Both the position numbers and the translations under genes were made by a program. The notes beneath the pieces were generated by a model. The model had not been told where the DNA came from, did no database searches, and worked only from the letters and a program-made list of their open reading frames with translations. Of a DNA stretch of 64,000 nucleotides, positions 30,130 through 40,949 are shown in pieces; the first letter of the stretch is position 1, and each line of letters starts with the position of its first letter. Origin of the DNA: Microbacterium sp. NC79 (lineage in GTDB: Bacteria; Actinomycetota; Actinomycetes; Actinomycetales; Microbacteriaceae); assembly GCF_019061125.1 (NCBI RefSeq), contig NZ_JAHQYI010000001.1:1302001-1366000 (forward strand). Reading direction: 5' to 3'.

Positions 30130-31673
30130 GGTCGCCTCCAGGTGCGTCCGTCGCGTGCCAGCATGTGGTCGGCACTCGCCGGACCCCACGAGCCAGGTGC
30201 GTACTGATCAAGCGGCCCGCCGAGGGATGCCCAATACTCTTCGACCGGGTCAAGAATGCGCCAGGACTCTTCTACCTCTTCGTGACGGGGAAACAGCGGC
30301 GGGTCGCCAAGTAGAACGTCAAGGATCAGACGCTCGTACGCCTCCGGGCTCGCCTCGGTGAAGGCGTGACCATAGCCGAAGTCCATCGTCACATCGCGAA
30401 CGTGCGTGCCGGTTCCTGGCACCTTCGAGCCAAACTTCAGCGTGACACCCTCATCGGGCTGAACACGGATGACGAGTGCGTTCTGGCCGAGGTCAGGCGT
30501 GCTGCCACGAGAAAACAGGTGTTCGGGTGCGCGCTTGAAAACCACCGCGATCTCGGTGACGCGACGGCCAAGGCGCTTGCCAGTGCGCAGGTAGAACGGC
30601 ACTCCCGCCCAACGGCGCGTGTTGATCTCGAGCTTGACCGCGGCAAAGGTCTCGGTGGCGGAGTCCGGTGCCATGCCATCTTCTGTCAGGAAGCTGCGCA
30701 CTTCTTCGCCACCCTGCCAACCGCCAGCGTACTGACCGCGTGCCGTCGCCGCTGACAGGTCATCTGGCAGCGTGACAGCGGCGAGAACCTTTTCTTTTTC
30801 GGCGCGCAAGTGGTCGGCGCTGAGGCTAATCGGCTCTTCCATCGCCGTGAGCGCGAGCAACTGCAGGAGGTGGTTCTGCATGACGTCGCGTGCAGCACCG
30901 ACGCCGTCGTAGTAACCGGCACGACCGCCAACACCAATGTCTTCCGCCATCGTGATTTGCACGTGGTCGACGTAATTGCGGTTCCAGATCGGTTCGTATA
31001 GCTCGTTCGCGAAACGCAAAGCCAGAATGTTCTGGACGGTTTCTTTACCGAGGTAGTGGTCGATACGGAAGATCGCATCGGGAGAGAACGTTGACTCCAG
31101 CGCCTCGTTCAGCTCGCGGGCGGATTCCAGATCGTGGCCGAACGGCTTTTCAATGACGACGCGGCGCCAACGATCCGGATCCTGCGTATTGCTGACGAGC
31201 CCCGACTCGCGCAATTGGCGGGCCACCGTCGGGAAGTCCTTCGGCGGAATCGAGAGGTAAAACGCATGGTTACCCATGGTTCCGCGCACCCGATCGAGAT
31301 CCTCGACAGTGTCGCGCAGACTCTTGAAGCTTTCCGGGTCATCAAACGTGCCCTGCACGAAGCGAATTCCCTCGAGAAGCTGCTTCCAGGTCTCTTCGCG
31401 GAACTCGGTGCGCGCATGCGCCCGAACCGCGTCGTAGACAACCTGCGCGAAGTCCTGATCTTCCCAATCACGGCGTGCAAAACCGACCAGCGCGAAGCCG
31501 GGAGGAAGCAGGCCACGGTTGGCAAGGTCATACACGGCAGGCATCAATTTCTTGCGCGAAAGATCGCCGGTGACACCGAAGATCACCAGGGCGCTTGGCC
31601 CGGCAATTCGGTTCAACCGGCGATCATCGGGGTCACGCAGTGGGTTGTGCCCACGCGAGATGAATGCAGTCAT
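30126..31673 (-). CDS. zwf: Glucose-6-phosphate 1-dehydrogenase
   Basis: A 515-residue enzyme starting the oxidative pentose phosphate pathway and making NADPH. The dinucleotide motif is VIFGVTGDLSRKKL, the active-site block is RIDHYLGKE, and PFYLRTGKRL lies in the C-terminal half. EKPFGHD is also intact. It is 29 bases after pgi and coupled to opcA. Length is normal. Confidence 0.98.
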   Translation of the reverse strand: MTAFISRGHNPLRDPDDRRLNRIAGPSALVIFGVTGDLSRKKLMPAVYDLANRGLLPPGFALVGFARRDWEDQDFAQVVYDAVRAHARTEFREETWKQLLEGIRFVQGTFDDPESFKSLRDTVEDLDRVRGTMGNHAFYLSIPPKDFPTVARQLRESGLVSNTQDPDRWRRVVIEKPFGHDLESARELNEALESTFSPDAIFRIDHYLGKETVQNILALRFANELYEPIWNRNYVDHVQITMAEDIGVGGRAGYYDGVGAARDVMQNHLLQLLALTAMEEPISLSADHLRAEKEKVLAAVTLPDDLSAATARGQYAGGWQGGEEVRSFLTEDGMAPDSATETFAAVKLEINTRRWAGVPFYLRTGKRLGRRVTEIAVVFKRAPEHLFSRGSTPDLGQNALVIRVQPDEGVTLKFGSKVPGTGTHVRDVTMDFGYGHAFTEASPEAYERLILDVLLGDPPLFPRHEEVEESWRILDPVEEYWASLGGPLDQYAPGSWGPASADHMLARDGRTWRRP

Positions 31674-31702
31674 CGGGGGAGTGCTCCAGTTGGGGGTTTG
31701 AG

Positions 31703-33331
31703 TCAGTCGTCGACAGCCTGAAACAGGTCAAGCACGTCGTCACCGGAATCGCTCAGTGTGAAGGTGACGACGGGGCGACCGTGCTCGGCAAGAACGGCGG
31801 CGTCACCGGCGGCCTGCGCCTGGATCAGCTGACCGAATGTAAACGGACGCTCCGGAATTTCGACGTCGACACTATCCGACTCCAGAATCTGCAGGAAGAC
31901 GCCCTGTGCGGGGCCACCCTTGTGATACTGGCCGGTGGAGTGCAGGAATCGCGGCGCCCATCCAAACGTCACGGGGCGACCGGTGTCGGCAGCGATCATG
32001 TCGCGCAAGCCCTCAAGCTGCGGGAACTCGAGGCGATTCACGTAGGCCTGAATCGAGACGTATCCGTCGGCAGGGAGAGCCGCATACAGTGCGTCAAGCG
32101 TGCCCTTGAGGGTTCCGCTCGCGGTGAGAGTTGCGTCGCTCGCACGCACCTCAACATCCGCCTCAACGAAAGCCGGCTCCGTTGGTTCCGGTCGCGAATC
32201 CAGCAGCGCACGTGCCGCGACCTTTGCCGACTCCACATCGGGCTGGTCAAACGGGTTGATGCCGAGCAGACGGCCAGCGATCACCGTGGCGTACTCCCAC
32301 AGCACGAGCTGTGCGCCAAGCGAACCCGAAACCAGAATTTCGCCCTTGTGGCGTTCGAACAGACGCAGGTGCTCCGCGTCTTCCACGAGGCGAACGATCT
32401 GCACGTCGTGCGGCGTGTTATCGACCTCGGGGGAGAGCGACGTCAGGACGACAGGCAGAATGCCGGTGCCTTCCTTGCCTGTCGACTCCGCAATGAGCTG
32501 CTCGATCCAGTCAGGCAGGCCGACGATCGCGGTGCCATCCGGAACCAAGCCGAGCTTGTCCTTGCGGCTGCCGTTGAGCGAGCCTCCGATGGCGGCGCCG
32601 AGCCGCAACGCAGGGTTTTCGATCGAGTCGATCGACACCTCGAGGAGGGCCGAATCTGCTTCGCGCAGGAGGGTTTCGATGTCGACGCCGGCGAGCCCAG
32701 ACGGAACCAGTCCGAAGGCCGTAAGCGCGGAATAGCGACCGCCGACGTTCGGGTCGGCGTTGAAAACCGTGTAGCCCGCCTCACGAGCCGACGCATCGAG
32801 CGGCGAGCCCGGGTCGGTCACAATGATGATGCGCTCGGTCGGGTCAATGCCGAGGTCGCGGAACGCTGCCTCGAACGCGCGGCGCTGAGAGTCGGTTTCC
32901 ACCGTCGAGCCGGACTTCGACGAGACGACGAGCGCCGTCTGCGCGAGTGAGCCATTCTCGTCGCCATCAAGGGCAGCGAGAACCTGGCCAGGTGCCGTCG
33001 AGTCCACAATCACAAGGGGCACACCCGCCGTACGGGTGATGACCTCGGGGGCAAGCGATGAGCCGCCCATACCAGCGAGAACGATGCGCGTGACACCGGC
33101 AGCGGTCAGCTTGTCGCGCAGAGCCTTGATCTCAGCGACAAGTGGGGTCGATACGCTGACGGCTTCAACCCAACCGAGTCGAATTGACGCCTCGGAGACC
33201 GACTTTTCGCCCCACAGTTCGGCGTTTTGCGCCGTAATGCCGGAGGCGACCATGTCGTTTACGAGCGCGGGCAACTCTGCCGCGGCGACCTCGGCCGGAT
33301 AACCGGTCAGGTGAACTTCGGTGGCGCTCAC
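31703..33331 (-). CDS. pgi: Glucose-6-phosphate isomerase
   Basis: A 542-residue isomerase of the actinobacterial form often found beside, or fused to, transaldolase. Sugar-phosphate (SIS) blocks are [21 protein letters not shown] and [29 protein letters not shown] is near the C-terminus. Here tal and pgi are separate: the GTG at 33331 overlaps the tal stop by 4 bases, with GGAGG 7 bases upstream inside tal. The overlap resembles the step before a fusion. Confidence 0.94.
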   Translation of the reverse strand: MSATEVHLTGYPAEVAAAELPALVNDMVASGITAQNAELWGEKSVSEASIRLGWVEAVSVSTPLVAEIKALRDKLTAAGVTRIVLAGMGGSSLAPEVITRTAGVPLVIVDSTAPGQVLAALDGDENGSLAQTALVVSSKSGSTVETDSQRRAFEAAFRDLGIDPTERIIIVTDPGSPLDASAREAGYTVFNADPNVGGRYSALTAFGLVPSGLAGVDIETLLREADSALLEVSIDSIENPALRLGAAIGGSLNGSRKDKLGLVPDGTAIVGLPDWIEQLIAESTGKEGTGILPVVLTSLSPEVDNTPHDVQIVRLVEDAEHLRLFERHKGEILVSGSLGAQLVLWEYATVIAGRLLGINPFDQPDVESAKVAARALLDSRPEPTEPAFVEADVEVRASDATLTASGTLKGTLDALYAALPADGYVSIQAYVNRLEFPQLEGLRDMIAADTGRPVTFGWAPRFLHSTGQYHKGGPAQGVFLQILESDSVDVEIPERPFTFGQLIQAQAAGDAAVLAEHGRPVVTFTLSDSGDDVLDLFQAVDD

Positions 33332-34437
33332 TTGGCGGCCTCCAGTGCCATGCGGACGGTCTCCTTGAGCTCCTGCCACGAGGCAATGAACTTCTCAACG
33401 CCCTCGTCTTCGAGTAGCTGGGTGACATCGGCGAAGTCAATGCCGACATTCGCCAGTGCTGCCATGAGGTCGTGGGCACCTGCGTAGTTCGTCGTGATGG
33501 TGTCACCGCTGATGACGCCGTGGTCGAACGTCGCTTCCAGCGTCTTTTCCGGCATGGTGTTAACGGTGCCTGCCGCGACCAACTCTGTGACGTAGAGCGT
33601 GTCAGGCAGAGCAGGGTCCTTCACGCCGGTAGACGCCCACAGCGGGCGCTGTGCGTTGGCGCCTGCCGCAACCAGTTCCTTGGCGTCTGCTGCCGCGAAG
33701 CGCTGCTCGAACAGTTCGTAGGCGAGGCGCGCATTTGCGAGACCCGCCTTGCTCTTCAGCTCAAGTGCTTCCGTGGTTCCGATCGCCGCGAGACGCTTGT
33801 CTACCTCGGTGTCCACACGCGAGACGAAGAACGAAGCGACGGAGTGGATCTTGGACAAATCGTGGCCCGCTTCGCGCGCCGCCTGGAGACCAGCAATGTA
33901 CGCCTCGATGACCTCGCTGTAACGCTCGAGACTGAAGATCAGCGTGACATTGACGCTGATGCCAGCGGCAATCGTCGCGGTGATCGCGGGAAGGCCCGCC
34001 TTGGTGGCCGGGATCTTGATGAGCGCATTGTCGCGACCCACCAACTGCCAGAGCAGACCGGCCTGGGCGATGGTTCCGTCCGTGTCGTGTGCGAGGTCGG
34101 GGGAGACCTCGATCGACACGCGACCGTCGACACCGTTCGTTGCGTCGTACACGCCGCGGAAAATGTCGGCTGCTGCCCGGACATCGTCGGTCGTTGCCGC
34201 GATGATGGCGTCGTCGACAGACACGCCGTCAGCGGCGAGCTGGTGAAGCTGCGCCGCGTAGTCTTCGCCGCCGTTGCCAATGGCACCAGCGAAGATGGTC
34301 GGGTTCGTGGTGACGCCCGACACGGTGCGGCTTTCGATCAGTTCGGCCAGGTTGCCGCTCACAATGCGTGAGCGCGAGAGGTCGTCCAACCAGATGCTGA
34401 CGCCCGCTGCAGCGAGGTCTTGGGTGGGAGTGCTCAT
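33328..34437 (-). CDS. tal: Transaldolase
   Basis: A 369-residue enzyme of the non-oxidative pentose phosphate pathway. It opens with [13 protein letters not shown] and has [23 protein letters not shown], and the Schiff-base Lys in [12 protein letters not shown]. Overlaps on both sides (tkt and pgi, 4 bases each) show tight coupling. Length fits the bacterial long form. Confidence 0.97.
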   Translation of the reverse strand: MSTPTQDLAAAGVSIWLDDLSRSRIVSGNLAELIESRTVSGVTTNPTIFAGAIGNGGEDYAAQLHQLAADGVSVDDAIIAATTDDVRAAADIFRGVYDATNGVDGRVSIEVSPDLAHDTDGTIAQAGLLWQLVGRDNALIKIPATKAGLPAITATIAAGISVNVTLIFSLERYSEVIEAYIAGLQAAREAGHDLSKIHSVASFFVSRVDTEVDKRLAAIGTTEALELKSKAGLANARLAYELFEQRFAAADAKELVAAGANAQRPLWASTGVKDPALPDTLYVTELVAAGTVNTMPEKTLEATFDHGVISGDTITTNYAGAHDLMAALANVGIDFADVTQLLEDEGVEKFIASWQELKETVRMALEAAK

Positions 34438-36530
34438 GCGTTCTCCTTAACTGTTTCGCGTGCGGCTGCGACGACAGCTTCTGCCGTGATGCCGAACTTT
34501 TCGAAGAGGGTCTTGTAGTCGGCGCTTGCGCCGAAGTGCTCGAGCGACACACAACGGCCGGTGCTACCGACGATGGCGTGCCACGGCATTGCGATGCCGG
34601 CTTCCACCGAAACGCGCGCCTTGACCGCAGCAGGCAGAACGCTCTCGCGGTATTCAGCCGACTGTTCAGCAAACCATTCGAGCGACGGAGCGGAAACCAC
34701 GCGGGCGTTGATGCCTTCGCCAGCCAGAGTCTCGCGGGCGGAGACAGCAAGCTGAACCTCGGAACCTGTGGCAATCAGGATGACGTCTGGGGTTCCGTTC
34801 TGCGCTTCGGCCAGCACGTAAGCACCCTTGGCAGCGAGCTGTGCGGATGCGAACGTGTCGCCACTGGCTTCGCCTTCGCCGCGCGCGAACGTGGGAACGT
34901 TCTGACGCGTCAGGGCAAGACCGGTCGGGCTGCCATCGCGGCGAAGCGTCTCGAGCCAGACAACCGCTGTCTCGTTCGCGTCGGCTGGGCGAACGACGTT
35001 GAGGTTCGGGATTGCGCGAAGCGACGCCAGCTGCTCAACAGGCTGGTGCGTCGGGCCGTCTTCACCGAGGGCGATCGAGTCGTGGGTCCACACGTAGATC
35101 GCGGCGACGTTCATCAGCGCGGCCAAGCGAACGGCCGGGCGCATGTAGTCACTGAAGATCAGGAACGTGCCACCGAAGGGGCGTGTCTTACCGTGCAGGC
35201 GGATGCCGTTCAGGATCGAACCCATGGCGTGCTCACGGATGCCGAAGTGCAGCACACGGCCGTACTCATTGCCCGACCACTCGTGCGTTGACCACTGCGT
35301 CGGAACAAACGACTTGGCGCCCTTGATCGTGGTGAGGTTCGACTCTGCGAGATCGGCGGAACCACCCCACAGCTCGGGAAGCTCGGCAGCAAGCGCATTC
35401 AACACGGTGCCGGAAGCGGCACGCGTCGAAACGTCTTTACCCGATTCAAACACGGGAAGAGAGTCTGCGATGTTCTCGGGGAGGGCGCCTGCTTCGAGGC
35501 GGTCAAGAAGCTGCTTACGCTCCGGGTTTGCCGCGGCCCATGCGTCGAACGCTTCCTGCCACGTGGCGCGGGTGGCGGTTGCGCGTTCCTGCAACTGGCG
35601 AGTGTGCGCGATGACATCGTCTGCAACAACGAACGTCTGCTCGGGGTCAAAGCCGAGAACCTTCTTCGTGGCAGCCAGCTCGTCAGCGCCGAGCGCTGAA
35701 CCGTGGATCTTGCCCGAGTTCTGCTTGCCGGGCGACGGCCAACCGATGATCGTCTTCAGGATGATGAGTGACGGCTTGTCTGTCTCACCCTTGGCCGCGT
35801 CGATTGCCGCGTTCAGTTCGGCGACGTCTTCGACATACTGGCCTGTCTTCTTCCAGTCGACCGTCAGCACCTGCCAGCCGTAGGACTCATAGCGAGCAGC
35901 GACATCCTCCGTGAAAGCGATGTTCGTGTCGTCTTCAATCGAGATCTGGTTCGAGTCGTAGATCGCGATGAGGTTACCGAGCTGCTGGTGGCCAGCGAGC
36001 GACGAAGCCTCGCTCGTGACGCCCTCCTGCAGATCGCCGTCGCCAGCGATGACGTAGACGAAGTGGTCAAACGGGCTGGTTCCTGCCGCTGCCTCAGGGT
36101 CGAACAGACCGCGCTCGTAGCGAGCAGCGTAAGCGAAGCCCACAGCCGAGGCGAGGCCCTGACCGAGCGGACCTGTCGTGATTTCGACACCCTTGGTGTG
36201 ACCGTACTCAGGGTGGCCTGGGGTCAATGAGCCCCACGTGCGCAATGACTTGAGGTCATCAAGTTCGAGACCAAATCCGCCGAGGTACAACTGCACGTAC
36301 TGCGTAAGCGAGGAGTGACCAACCGACAGGATGAATCGGTCGCGACCAAGCCAGTCAGTGTCTGCCGGGTCGTGGCGCATGACGTGTTGATACAGCAGGT
36401 ACGCTGCGGGCGCCAGGCTCATCGCGGTGCCAGGGTGGCCATTGCCAACCTTTTCCACAGCATCCGCAGCGAGTACGCGTGCCGTATCTACAGCGCGCTT
36501 ATCGATCTCTTCCCAACGCAGTTCCGACAC
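34434..36530 (-). CDS. tkt: Transketolase
   Basis: A 698-residue thiamine-diphosphate enzyme. [13 protein letters not shown] is near the N-terminus, the ThDP motif region is [18 protein letters not shown] through [11 protein letters not shown], and [19 protein letters not shown] marks the pyrimidine domain. GTG 36530 has GGGAGGG 8 bases upstream. First gene of tkt-tal-pgi-zwf-opcA-pgl, which supplies ribose phosphate and NADPH; divergent from ctaB. Confidence 0.98.
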   Translation of the reverse strand: MSELRWEEIDKRAVDTARVLAADAVEKVGNGHPGTAMSLAPAAYLLYQHVMRHDPADTDWLGRDRFILSVGHSSLTQYVQLYLGGFGLELDDLKSLRTWGSLTPGHPEYGHTKGVEITTGPLGQGLASAVGFAYAARYERGLFDPEAAAGTSPFDHFVYVIAGDGDLQEGVTSEASSLAGHQQLGNLIAIYDSNQISIEDDTNIAFTEDVAARYESYGWQVLTVDWKKTGQYVEDVAELNAAIDAAKGETDKPSLIILKTIIGWPSPGKQNSGKIHGSALGADELAATKKVLGFDPEQTFVVADDVIAHTRQLQERATATRATWQEAFDAWAAANPERKQLLDRLEAGALPENIADSLPVFESGKDVSTRAASGTVLNALAAELPELWGGSADLAESNLTTIKGAKSFVPTQWSTHEWSGNEYGRVLHFGIREHAMGSILNGIRLHGKTRPFGGTFLIFSDYMRPAVRLAALMNVAAIYVWTHDSIALGEDGPTHQPVEQLASLRAIPNLNVVRPADANETAVVWLETLRRDGSPTGLALTRQNVPTFARGEGEASGDTFASAQLAAKGAYVLAEAQNGTPDVILIATGSEVQLAVSARETLAGEGINARVVSAPSLEWFAEQSAEYRESVLPAAVKARVSVEAGIAMPWHAIVGSTGRCVSLEHFGASADYKTLFEKFGITAEAVVAAARETVKENA

Positions 36531-36717
36531 CCGGACCGCCCTCCCGAAAAGTAGGTGCGCTCAACCCAAACGTGCCCTAATTAGTCAGAAATTAAGGGGA
36601 ATTCGCTGAACGCGTGTATGTCATTTCAGCATAGCGACTAGCGCTGGTGCGCGGCGCTGATTGTGTCTTTGTGACAAGACCAGACCGCGTTCGTATCGCG
36701 GTAGACTAGTTGCGTGT
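36531..36717. promoter_or_regulatory. Divergent promoter region of tkt and ctaB
   Basis: The gap includes an A+T-rich stretch (36576-36605, CCTAATTAGTCAGAAATTAA), likely serving tkt. On the plus strand TAGACT at 36702-36707 is a good -10 for ctaB; transcription would begin about four bases before GTG 36718. I see no clear operator. Confidence 0.45.
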
Positions 36718-37686
36718 GTGCTTTCTGCCGTGCGCACAAATCTCTCACGTCCTAAGGGGGCGATCCACCTGACTGCGACATCTGCCGCACCGGCGAATGC
36801 GAAGCTCAGCCTCGGTAAAACGATCCGCGCGTATGTGGAACTGACGAAGCCGCGGGTCATGGAGCTTTTGCTCGTGACGACCGTGCCTGTGATGTTCCTC
36901 GCGCAAGACGGCGTGCCCAACGTATGGCTCATGATCGCAACCGTCATCGGCGGAGCCATGAGTGCTGGTTCCGCCGCGTCCTTCAACATGTACATCGACC
37001 GTGACATGGACGCGCAGATGCAGCGCACCGAGAACCGCCCCATTGTGACCGGGGAAGTATCGCCGCGCAACGCGCTTATCTTCTCGTGGGTGCTTGCCGT
37101 TGTCTCCACCGTGTGGCTTTTGCTCACCACGAACTGGCTTGCCGCCACGTTGTCTGTCGTGGCGATCTTCTTCTACGTCGTGATTTACACGTTGATCTTG
37201 AAGCGTCGTACCGAACAGAACATCATTTGGGGCGGGATCGCGGGATGCTTCCCGGTGCTCATCGGATGGACTGCCGTCACCGGATCGCTGTCGTGGACGC
37301 CCTTCATCCTGTTCATCGTGGTCTTCCTCTGGACGCCGCCGCACTACTGGCCGCTGTCGATGAAGTACAAGGAAGACTACGGTTCGGTGCACGTGCCCAT
37401 GCTGGGCGCCACGCGTCCGACCCACCAGGTGGGCCTCCAGATCATTCTGTACGCGTGGGCAACGATTGCTTGCTCACTCCTGCTGATCCCGGTTGCGGGC
37501 ATGGGCGTCGTGTACACCGTCTCAGCTCTCGTGTTCGGCGGCTGGTTCCTGTACGAGTCACACCGCCTCTACAACCAGGCAGTGAAGGGCGCAAACGCGG
37601 CTCCGATGCGTGTCTTCCACGCCTCGATCACGTACCTCACGCTGCTCTTCGTCGCGATTGCCGTCGACCCGCTACTCCCGTTCTAA
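36718..37686 (+). CDS. ctaB: Protoheme IX farnesyltransferase (heme O synthase) CtaB
   Basis: A 322-residue membrane enzyme adding a farnesyl group to heme B. The prenyl-binding motif is [15 protein letters not shown], with [12 protein letters not shown] in the second loop and [17 protein letters not shown] after it. About nine hydrophobic helices are present. The start is uncertain: GTG 36718 fits a near-leaderless message, while AAGGGGGCG precedes an in-frame CTG at 36769. Its product feeds CtaA, which is encoded convergently just downstream. Confidence 0.95.
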   Translation: MLSAVRTNLSRPKGAIHLTATSAAPANAKLSLGKTIRAYVELTKPRVMELLLVTTVPVMFLAQDGVPNVWLMIATVIGGAMSAGSAASFNMYIDRDMDAQMQRTENRPIVTGEVSPRNALIFSWVLAVVSTVWLLLTTNWLAATLSVVAIFFYVVIYTLILKRRTEQNIIWGGIAGCFPVLIGWTAVTGSLSWTPFILFIVVFLWTPPHYWPLSMKYKEDYGSVHVPMLGATRPTHQVGLQIILYAWATIACSLLLIPVAGMGVVYTVSALVFGGWFLYESHRLYNQAVKGANAAPMRVFHASITYLTLLFVAIAVDPLLPF

Positions 37687-37695
37687 CGGGTTCTC

Positions 37696-37728
37696 AAACG
37701 GCCGCTCACTTTTGTGGGCGGCCGTTTT
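37696..37728 (+). terminator. Intrinsic terminator after ctaB
   Basis: A 14-base-pair stem with one G-T pair and a TTTT loop, 9 bases past the stop; the right arm runs into TTTT. Confidence 0.8.
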
Positions 37729-37805
37729 GCGTTTCACGGTTCGGTCTTCACCGCCGATGACTCCGCGCTCGTGCCCGGGTGGTCCCGTACGCTGCCTACT
37801 CCTCC

Positions 37806-38075
37806 CGTGGTTCCGGTTTTCCCAGTTATGCATGAGCCTCCGCAGTTACGCATGAGCAAACTCCCCAAAGACCGGCGACACGCTGTGTTTTCGGGCATGA
37901 ACGGCCGTCCGCTCATGCATAACTGAAATCGTTCATGCATAACTGGGCCGACCCGTCGAGGAAGACTGAGGTCCAGGGGCGGAACCAGGGCAAGTGGAAC
38001 CCAGGCTTCGGAAGCGGGGCCGCGGAGGAAGCTTGCGAGCCAAGGGCCCTCGGAAGCGGGGCTGCGGAACCAGGG
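37806..38075. repeat. Nested palindromic element B between ctaB and ctaA
   Basis: Four copies of a 15-base motif in mirror order. CAGTTATGCATGAGC at 37823-37837 and a near copy at 37843-37857 face their complements at 37911-37925 (exact) and 37931-37945 (one change). Each pair is spaced 20 bases start to start. The 53-base centre contains CGACACGCTGTGTTTT. Outside lie TGGTTCCG on the left and three GGAACC-type sites on the right, plus a near-identical 18-base direct repeat at 38009 and 38051. The 37687-38196 gap otherwise holds two terminators and no convincing gene. Confidence 0.85.
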
Positions 38076-38151
38076 CTGGCGTACCCGGGCTGCAGAACCC
38101 CGGGGGTGGGGTTTCGATACGCGTGGCGGGTGAGCGCGTGTCGCAAAAGAA

Positions 38152-38182
38152 GTGTGCCGCCCGGATAATCCGAGCGGCACAC
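38152..38182 (-). terminator. Terminator after ctaA
   Basis: Arms GTGTGCCGC and GCGGCACAC with a further 4-base-pair inner stem and TAA loop; on the minus strand CTTCTTTTG follows. It lies 15 bases beyond the ctaA stop. Confidence 0.75.
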
Positions 38183-38196
38183 GAAGAAGTAGCGCG

Positions 38197-39327
38197 TTAG
38201 GCGGCGAGAGTGTCGACCGTGACGGGGCGTTTGAGCTTCAGCACGATCGCGGTATACGCGGCAGCGGCGAGGGCCGCGAGCACCATGTGAATACCAACGA
38301 GAAGCGGCGGCAAGCCTTCGCGAGCCTGCCAGACGCCGACCATAACCTGCACGCCAACAACCACGACGAGCGCGATCAGCCAGGTGTGTACCGGCAGGCG
38401 CTGCGCCCAAGCCGCGATCATCAGAACAACGAGCAGGCCGGTGAGGATATATCCGGGCCACGAGTGCACGTGGGCAAGAACGGTGGCGTCGAATCCGTTG
38501 CGAGCAACATCAGCATCGCCCGAGTGCGGGCCCGATGCGGTGGTCAACACGCCGAAGAAAATTGTCAGCGCGAGCGCCAAGCCCGTGACATGCGTCAAGA
38601 TCGCAAACCACGACGGAACAACGCGTTCGCGGGCTGCCTCGCCCTGATACATACGCACGAGGTACGCCGGCGTCACGCAGGCCAGCAGCAACGAAGCGAC
38701 GTAGTGGAAGCCGACGATAAACGGGTTCAGCTCGGTGAGAACGGTGATGCCGCCGACGAAAGCCTGAGCGATGACACCGACCAACACGATCCATGCCAAC
38801 ACGGGGAGATCCTTGCGGCCAGGAATCGTGCGAATTGATTGCACCGCGCCGATGATGGCGACGAGCAAAAGACCAGCGGAGAAGAACGGGAAGGCAGGCA
38901 CGCCCGCCAGCGCAGCGATAACGTAAGCCACGAGGCCCGTCGTGATTCCACCCAGCGCAAACCACAGCATGTTGATGACGGAGCGGCGCCCGCCGATGAT
39001 GTGCAGCGTGAACAGCAGCACGACAAGCGCCAGGATTCCGACGACGCCGGTGATCGTGCGGTTGCCGAACTCAATGAGGCCGTGAATGCCCTGCTCCGGA
39101 GTCGGAACCAGGGACTCCGGCGTACACAGCGGCCACTCGGTGCATCCGAGGCCAGAACCGGTCAGGCGCACCGCGCCACCGGTTCCGATGATGAACACCT
39201 CGAAGATAAACGACAGCCACGCGAACACGCGTACCGGCTTACTAAACGTGGTGGGCAAGCCGAGGAAGGAGCGCTCTCGCCCTCCAGGGCGAACAGAAGC
39301 CGTCTCCGGGGTGACGATGTCAGTCAT
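38197..39327 (-). CDS. ctaA: Heme A synthase CtaA (COX15 family)
   Basis: A 376-residue membrane protein converting heme O to heme A for the aa3 oxidase. About eight helices are visible. The first loop has GSGLGCTEWPLC, the cysteine pair of actinobacterial and Bacillus-type CtaA, and EFGNRTITG supplies the catalytic Glu and first His; VGFHYVASLLLA and VHSWPGYIL hold further His. ATG 39327 follows GGAGG. It sits opposite ctaB, with element B between their 3' ends, and is divergent from the SUF operon. Confidence 0.95.
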   Translation of the reverse strand: MTDIVTPETASVRPGGRERSFLGLPTTFSKPVRVFAWLSFIFEVFIIGTGGAVRLTGSGLGCTEWPLCTPESLVPTPEQGIHGLIEFGNRTITGVVGILALVVLLFTLHIIGGRRSVINMLWFALGGITTGLVAYVIAALAGVPAFPFFSAGLLLVAIIGAVQSIRTIPGRKDLPVLAWIVLVGVIAQAFVGGITVLTELNPFIVGFHYVASLLLACVTPAYLVRMYQGEAARERVVPSWFAILTHVTGLALALTIFFGVLTTASGPHSGDADVARNGFDATVLAHVHSWPGYILTGLLVVLMIAAWAQRLPVHTWLIALVVVVGVQVMVGVWQAREGLPPLLVGIHMVLAALAAAAYTAIVLKLKRPVTVDTLAA

Positions 39328-39530
39328 GAAGCCTCCGGTTCCGCCCAAAGGGGCCAGCGGAACCTGTAGAATCGAAGGGTTGCAAGATCGCGAAAAGCGC
39401 GGCTCTTGCGTTCAAGTGTAGGCGTCTTCTGGACGCCGCAAAGAAAGGCCCGACGGCAACTCCCACGTAAACGCGGGGGAGTGCGACCGGAGCGGATAAC
39501 ACCGCTAGGCCATAAGGAGAGTGTGACGCC
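39328..39530 (+). promoter_or_regulatory. Promoter and structured leader of the SUF operon
   Basis: TAGAAT at 39367-39372 is a likely -10, giving a leader of about 150 bases. Two hairpins lie in it: 39382-39409 (GCAAGA/TCTTGC with an inner CGCG stem) and 39421-39437 (GGCGTC/GACGCC). AAGGAG at 39514-39519 is the sufB ribosome binding site. No sufR-type repressor gene lies upstream, unlike in many actinobacteria. Confidence 0.5.
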
Positions 39531-40949
39531 ATGTCTGATGTGCTCATTGACCGTCCCGAGCTCGAAGGGCTGGGGGTGTACGAGTTCGGCTGGCACGACG
39601 CCGACGCCGCTGGCGCAAGCGCTGCCCGCGGTATTAACGAAAACGTCGTGCGTGACATCTCGGCACTGAAGGCTGAACCCGAGTGGATGCTGAAGACCCG
39701 TCTCAAGGGCTTCCAGCTGTTCGGTCGCAAGCCGATGCCGACGTGGGGTGCTGACCTGTCGGGTATCGACTTCGACAACATCAAGTACTTCGTGCGCTCG
39801 ACGGAGAAGCAGGCCCAGTCATGGGAAGACCTGCCTGAAGACATTCGCAACACCTACGAGCGCCTCGGTATCCCCGAGGCTGAGCGTCAGCGTCTCGTTG
39901 CCGGTGTCGCCGCACAGTACGAGTCTGAGGTGGTCTACCACCAGATCCGTGAAGACCTTGAGGCCCAGGGCGTCATCTTCATGGACACCGACACGGCACT
40001 GCGCGAGCACCCCGAGTTCTTCGAAGAGTACTTCGGAACCGTTATTCCGGCTGGCGACAACAAGTTCGCTGCTCTCAACACGGCCGTGTGGTCGGGTGGC
40101 TCGTTTGTGTACGTCCCGAAGGGCGTGCACGTGGAGATTCCGCTGCAGGCCTACTTCCGTATCAACACGGAGAACATGGGCCAGTTTGAGCGCACGCTCA
40201 TCATCGCTGACGAAGACAGCTACGTGCACTACATCGAGGGTTGCACCGCGCCGATCTACAAGTCGGACTCGCTGCACTCGGCTGTCGTCGAGATCATCGT
40301 GAAGAAGAACGCTCGCGTTCGCTACACGACGATCCAGAACTGGTCGAACAACGTCTACAACCTGGTGACCAAGCGTGCCATCGCACACGAGGGCGCAACC
40401 ATGGAATGGGTCGATGGCAACATCGGCTCGAAGGTCACGATGAAGTACCCGTCGATCTTCCTTACCGGTGAGCACGCCAAGGGCGAGACCCTGTCCGTCG
40501 CGTTTGCTGGCCCCGGCCAGCACCAGGACGCTGGCGCAAAGATGATCCACATGGCTCCGTACACGCAGTCATCGATCACGTCGAAGTCGATCGCTCGTGG
40601 TGGTGGCCGTGCCGGTTACCGGGGCGAGGTTCGTATTGACGCCAACGCCCACCACTCGTCGAACTCCGTGGTGTGTGACGCCCTTCTGGTCGACACCCAG
40701 TCACGCTCAGACACGTATCCCGCGATCGACATTCGTGTCGATGACGTCATCCTCGGCCACGAGGCCACGGTCTCGAAGGTGAGCGAAGAGCAGCTCTTCT
40801 ACATCATGAGCCGCGGCGTCGAAGAGACCGAAGCTATGGCAATGATCGTGCGCGGCTTCATCGAGCCCATCGCACGTGAGCTGCCCATGGAGTACGCGCT
40901 GGAACTGAACAAGCTCATCGAGATGGGCATGGAAGGATCGGTCGGCTAA
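39531..40949 (+). CDS. sufB: Fe-S cluster assembly protein SufB
   Basis: A 472-residue scaffold of the SUF machinery. [14 protein letters not shown] is near the N-terminus, [20 protein letters not shown] begins the beta-helix, and [12 protein letters not shown] and [12 protein letters not shown] lie in the core. Typical Cys and Glu positions (VEGCTAP-like, here IEGCTAP) are intact. It opens sufB-sufD-Rieske-sufC-DUF59 with 0-9 base spacing or overlaps. Confidence 0.97.
   Translation: MSDVLIDRPELEGLGVYEFGWHDADAAGASAARGINENVVRDISALKAEPEWMLKTRLKGFQLFGRKPMPTWGADLSGIDFDNIKYFVRSTEKQAQSWEDLPEDIRNTYERLGIPEAERQRLVAGVAAQYESEVVYHQIREDLEAQGVIFMDTDTALREHPEFFEEYFGTVIPAGDNKFAALNTAVWSGGSFVYVPKGVHVEIPLQAYFRINTENMGQFERTLIIADEDSYVHYIEGCTAPIYKSDSLHSAVVEIIVKKNARVRYTTIQNWSNNVYNLVTKRAIAHEGATMEWVDGNIGSKVTMKYPSIFLTGEHAKGETLSVAFAGPGQHQDAGAKMIHMAPYTQSSITSKSIARGGGRAGYRGEVRIDANAHHSSNSVVCDALLVDTQSRSDTYPAIDIRVDDVILGHEATVSKVSEEQLFYIMSRGVEETEAMAMIVRGFIEPIARELPMEYALELNKLIEMGMEGSVG

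Noticed and set aside
37823..37945. Insertion sequence ends flanking a lost transposase
   Set aside because: The arms are perfect inverted repeats, but only 73 bases apart, with no target duplication and no transposase remnant; kept as an unexplained palindromic element.
37935..38168. 77-codon open frame in the ctaB-ctaA gap
   Set aside because: It starts inside the palindromic arms and runs through GC-rich repeats, giving low-complexity Gly/Ala/Pro/Arg sequence; no start signals.
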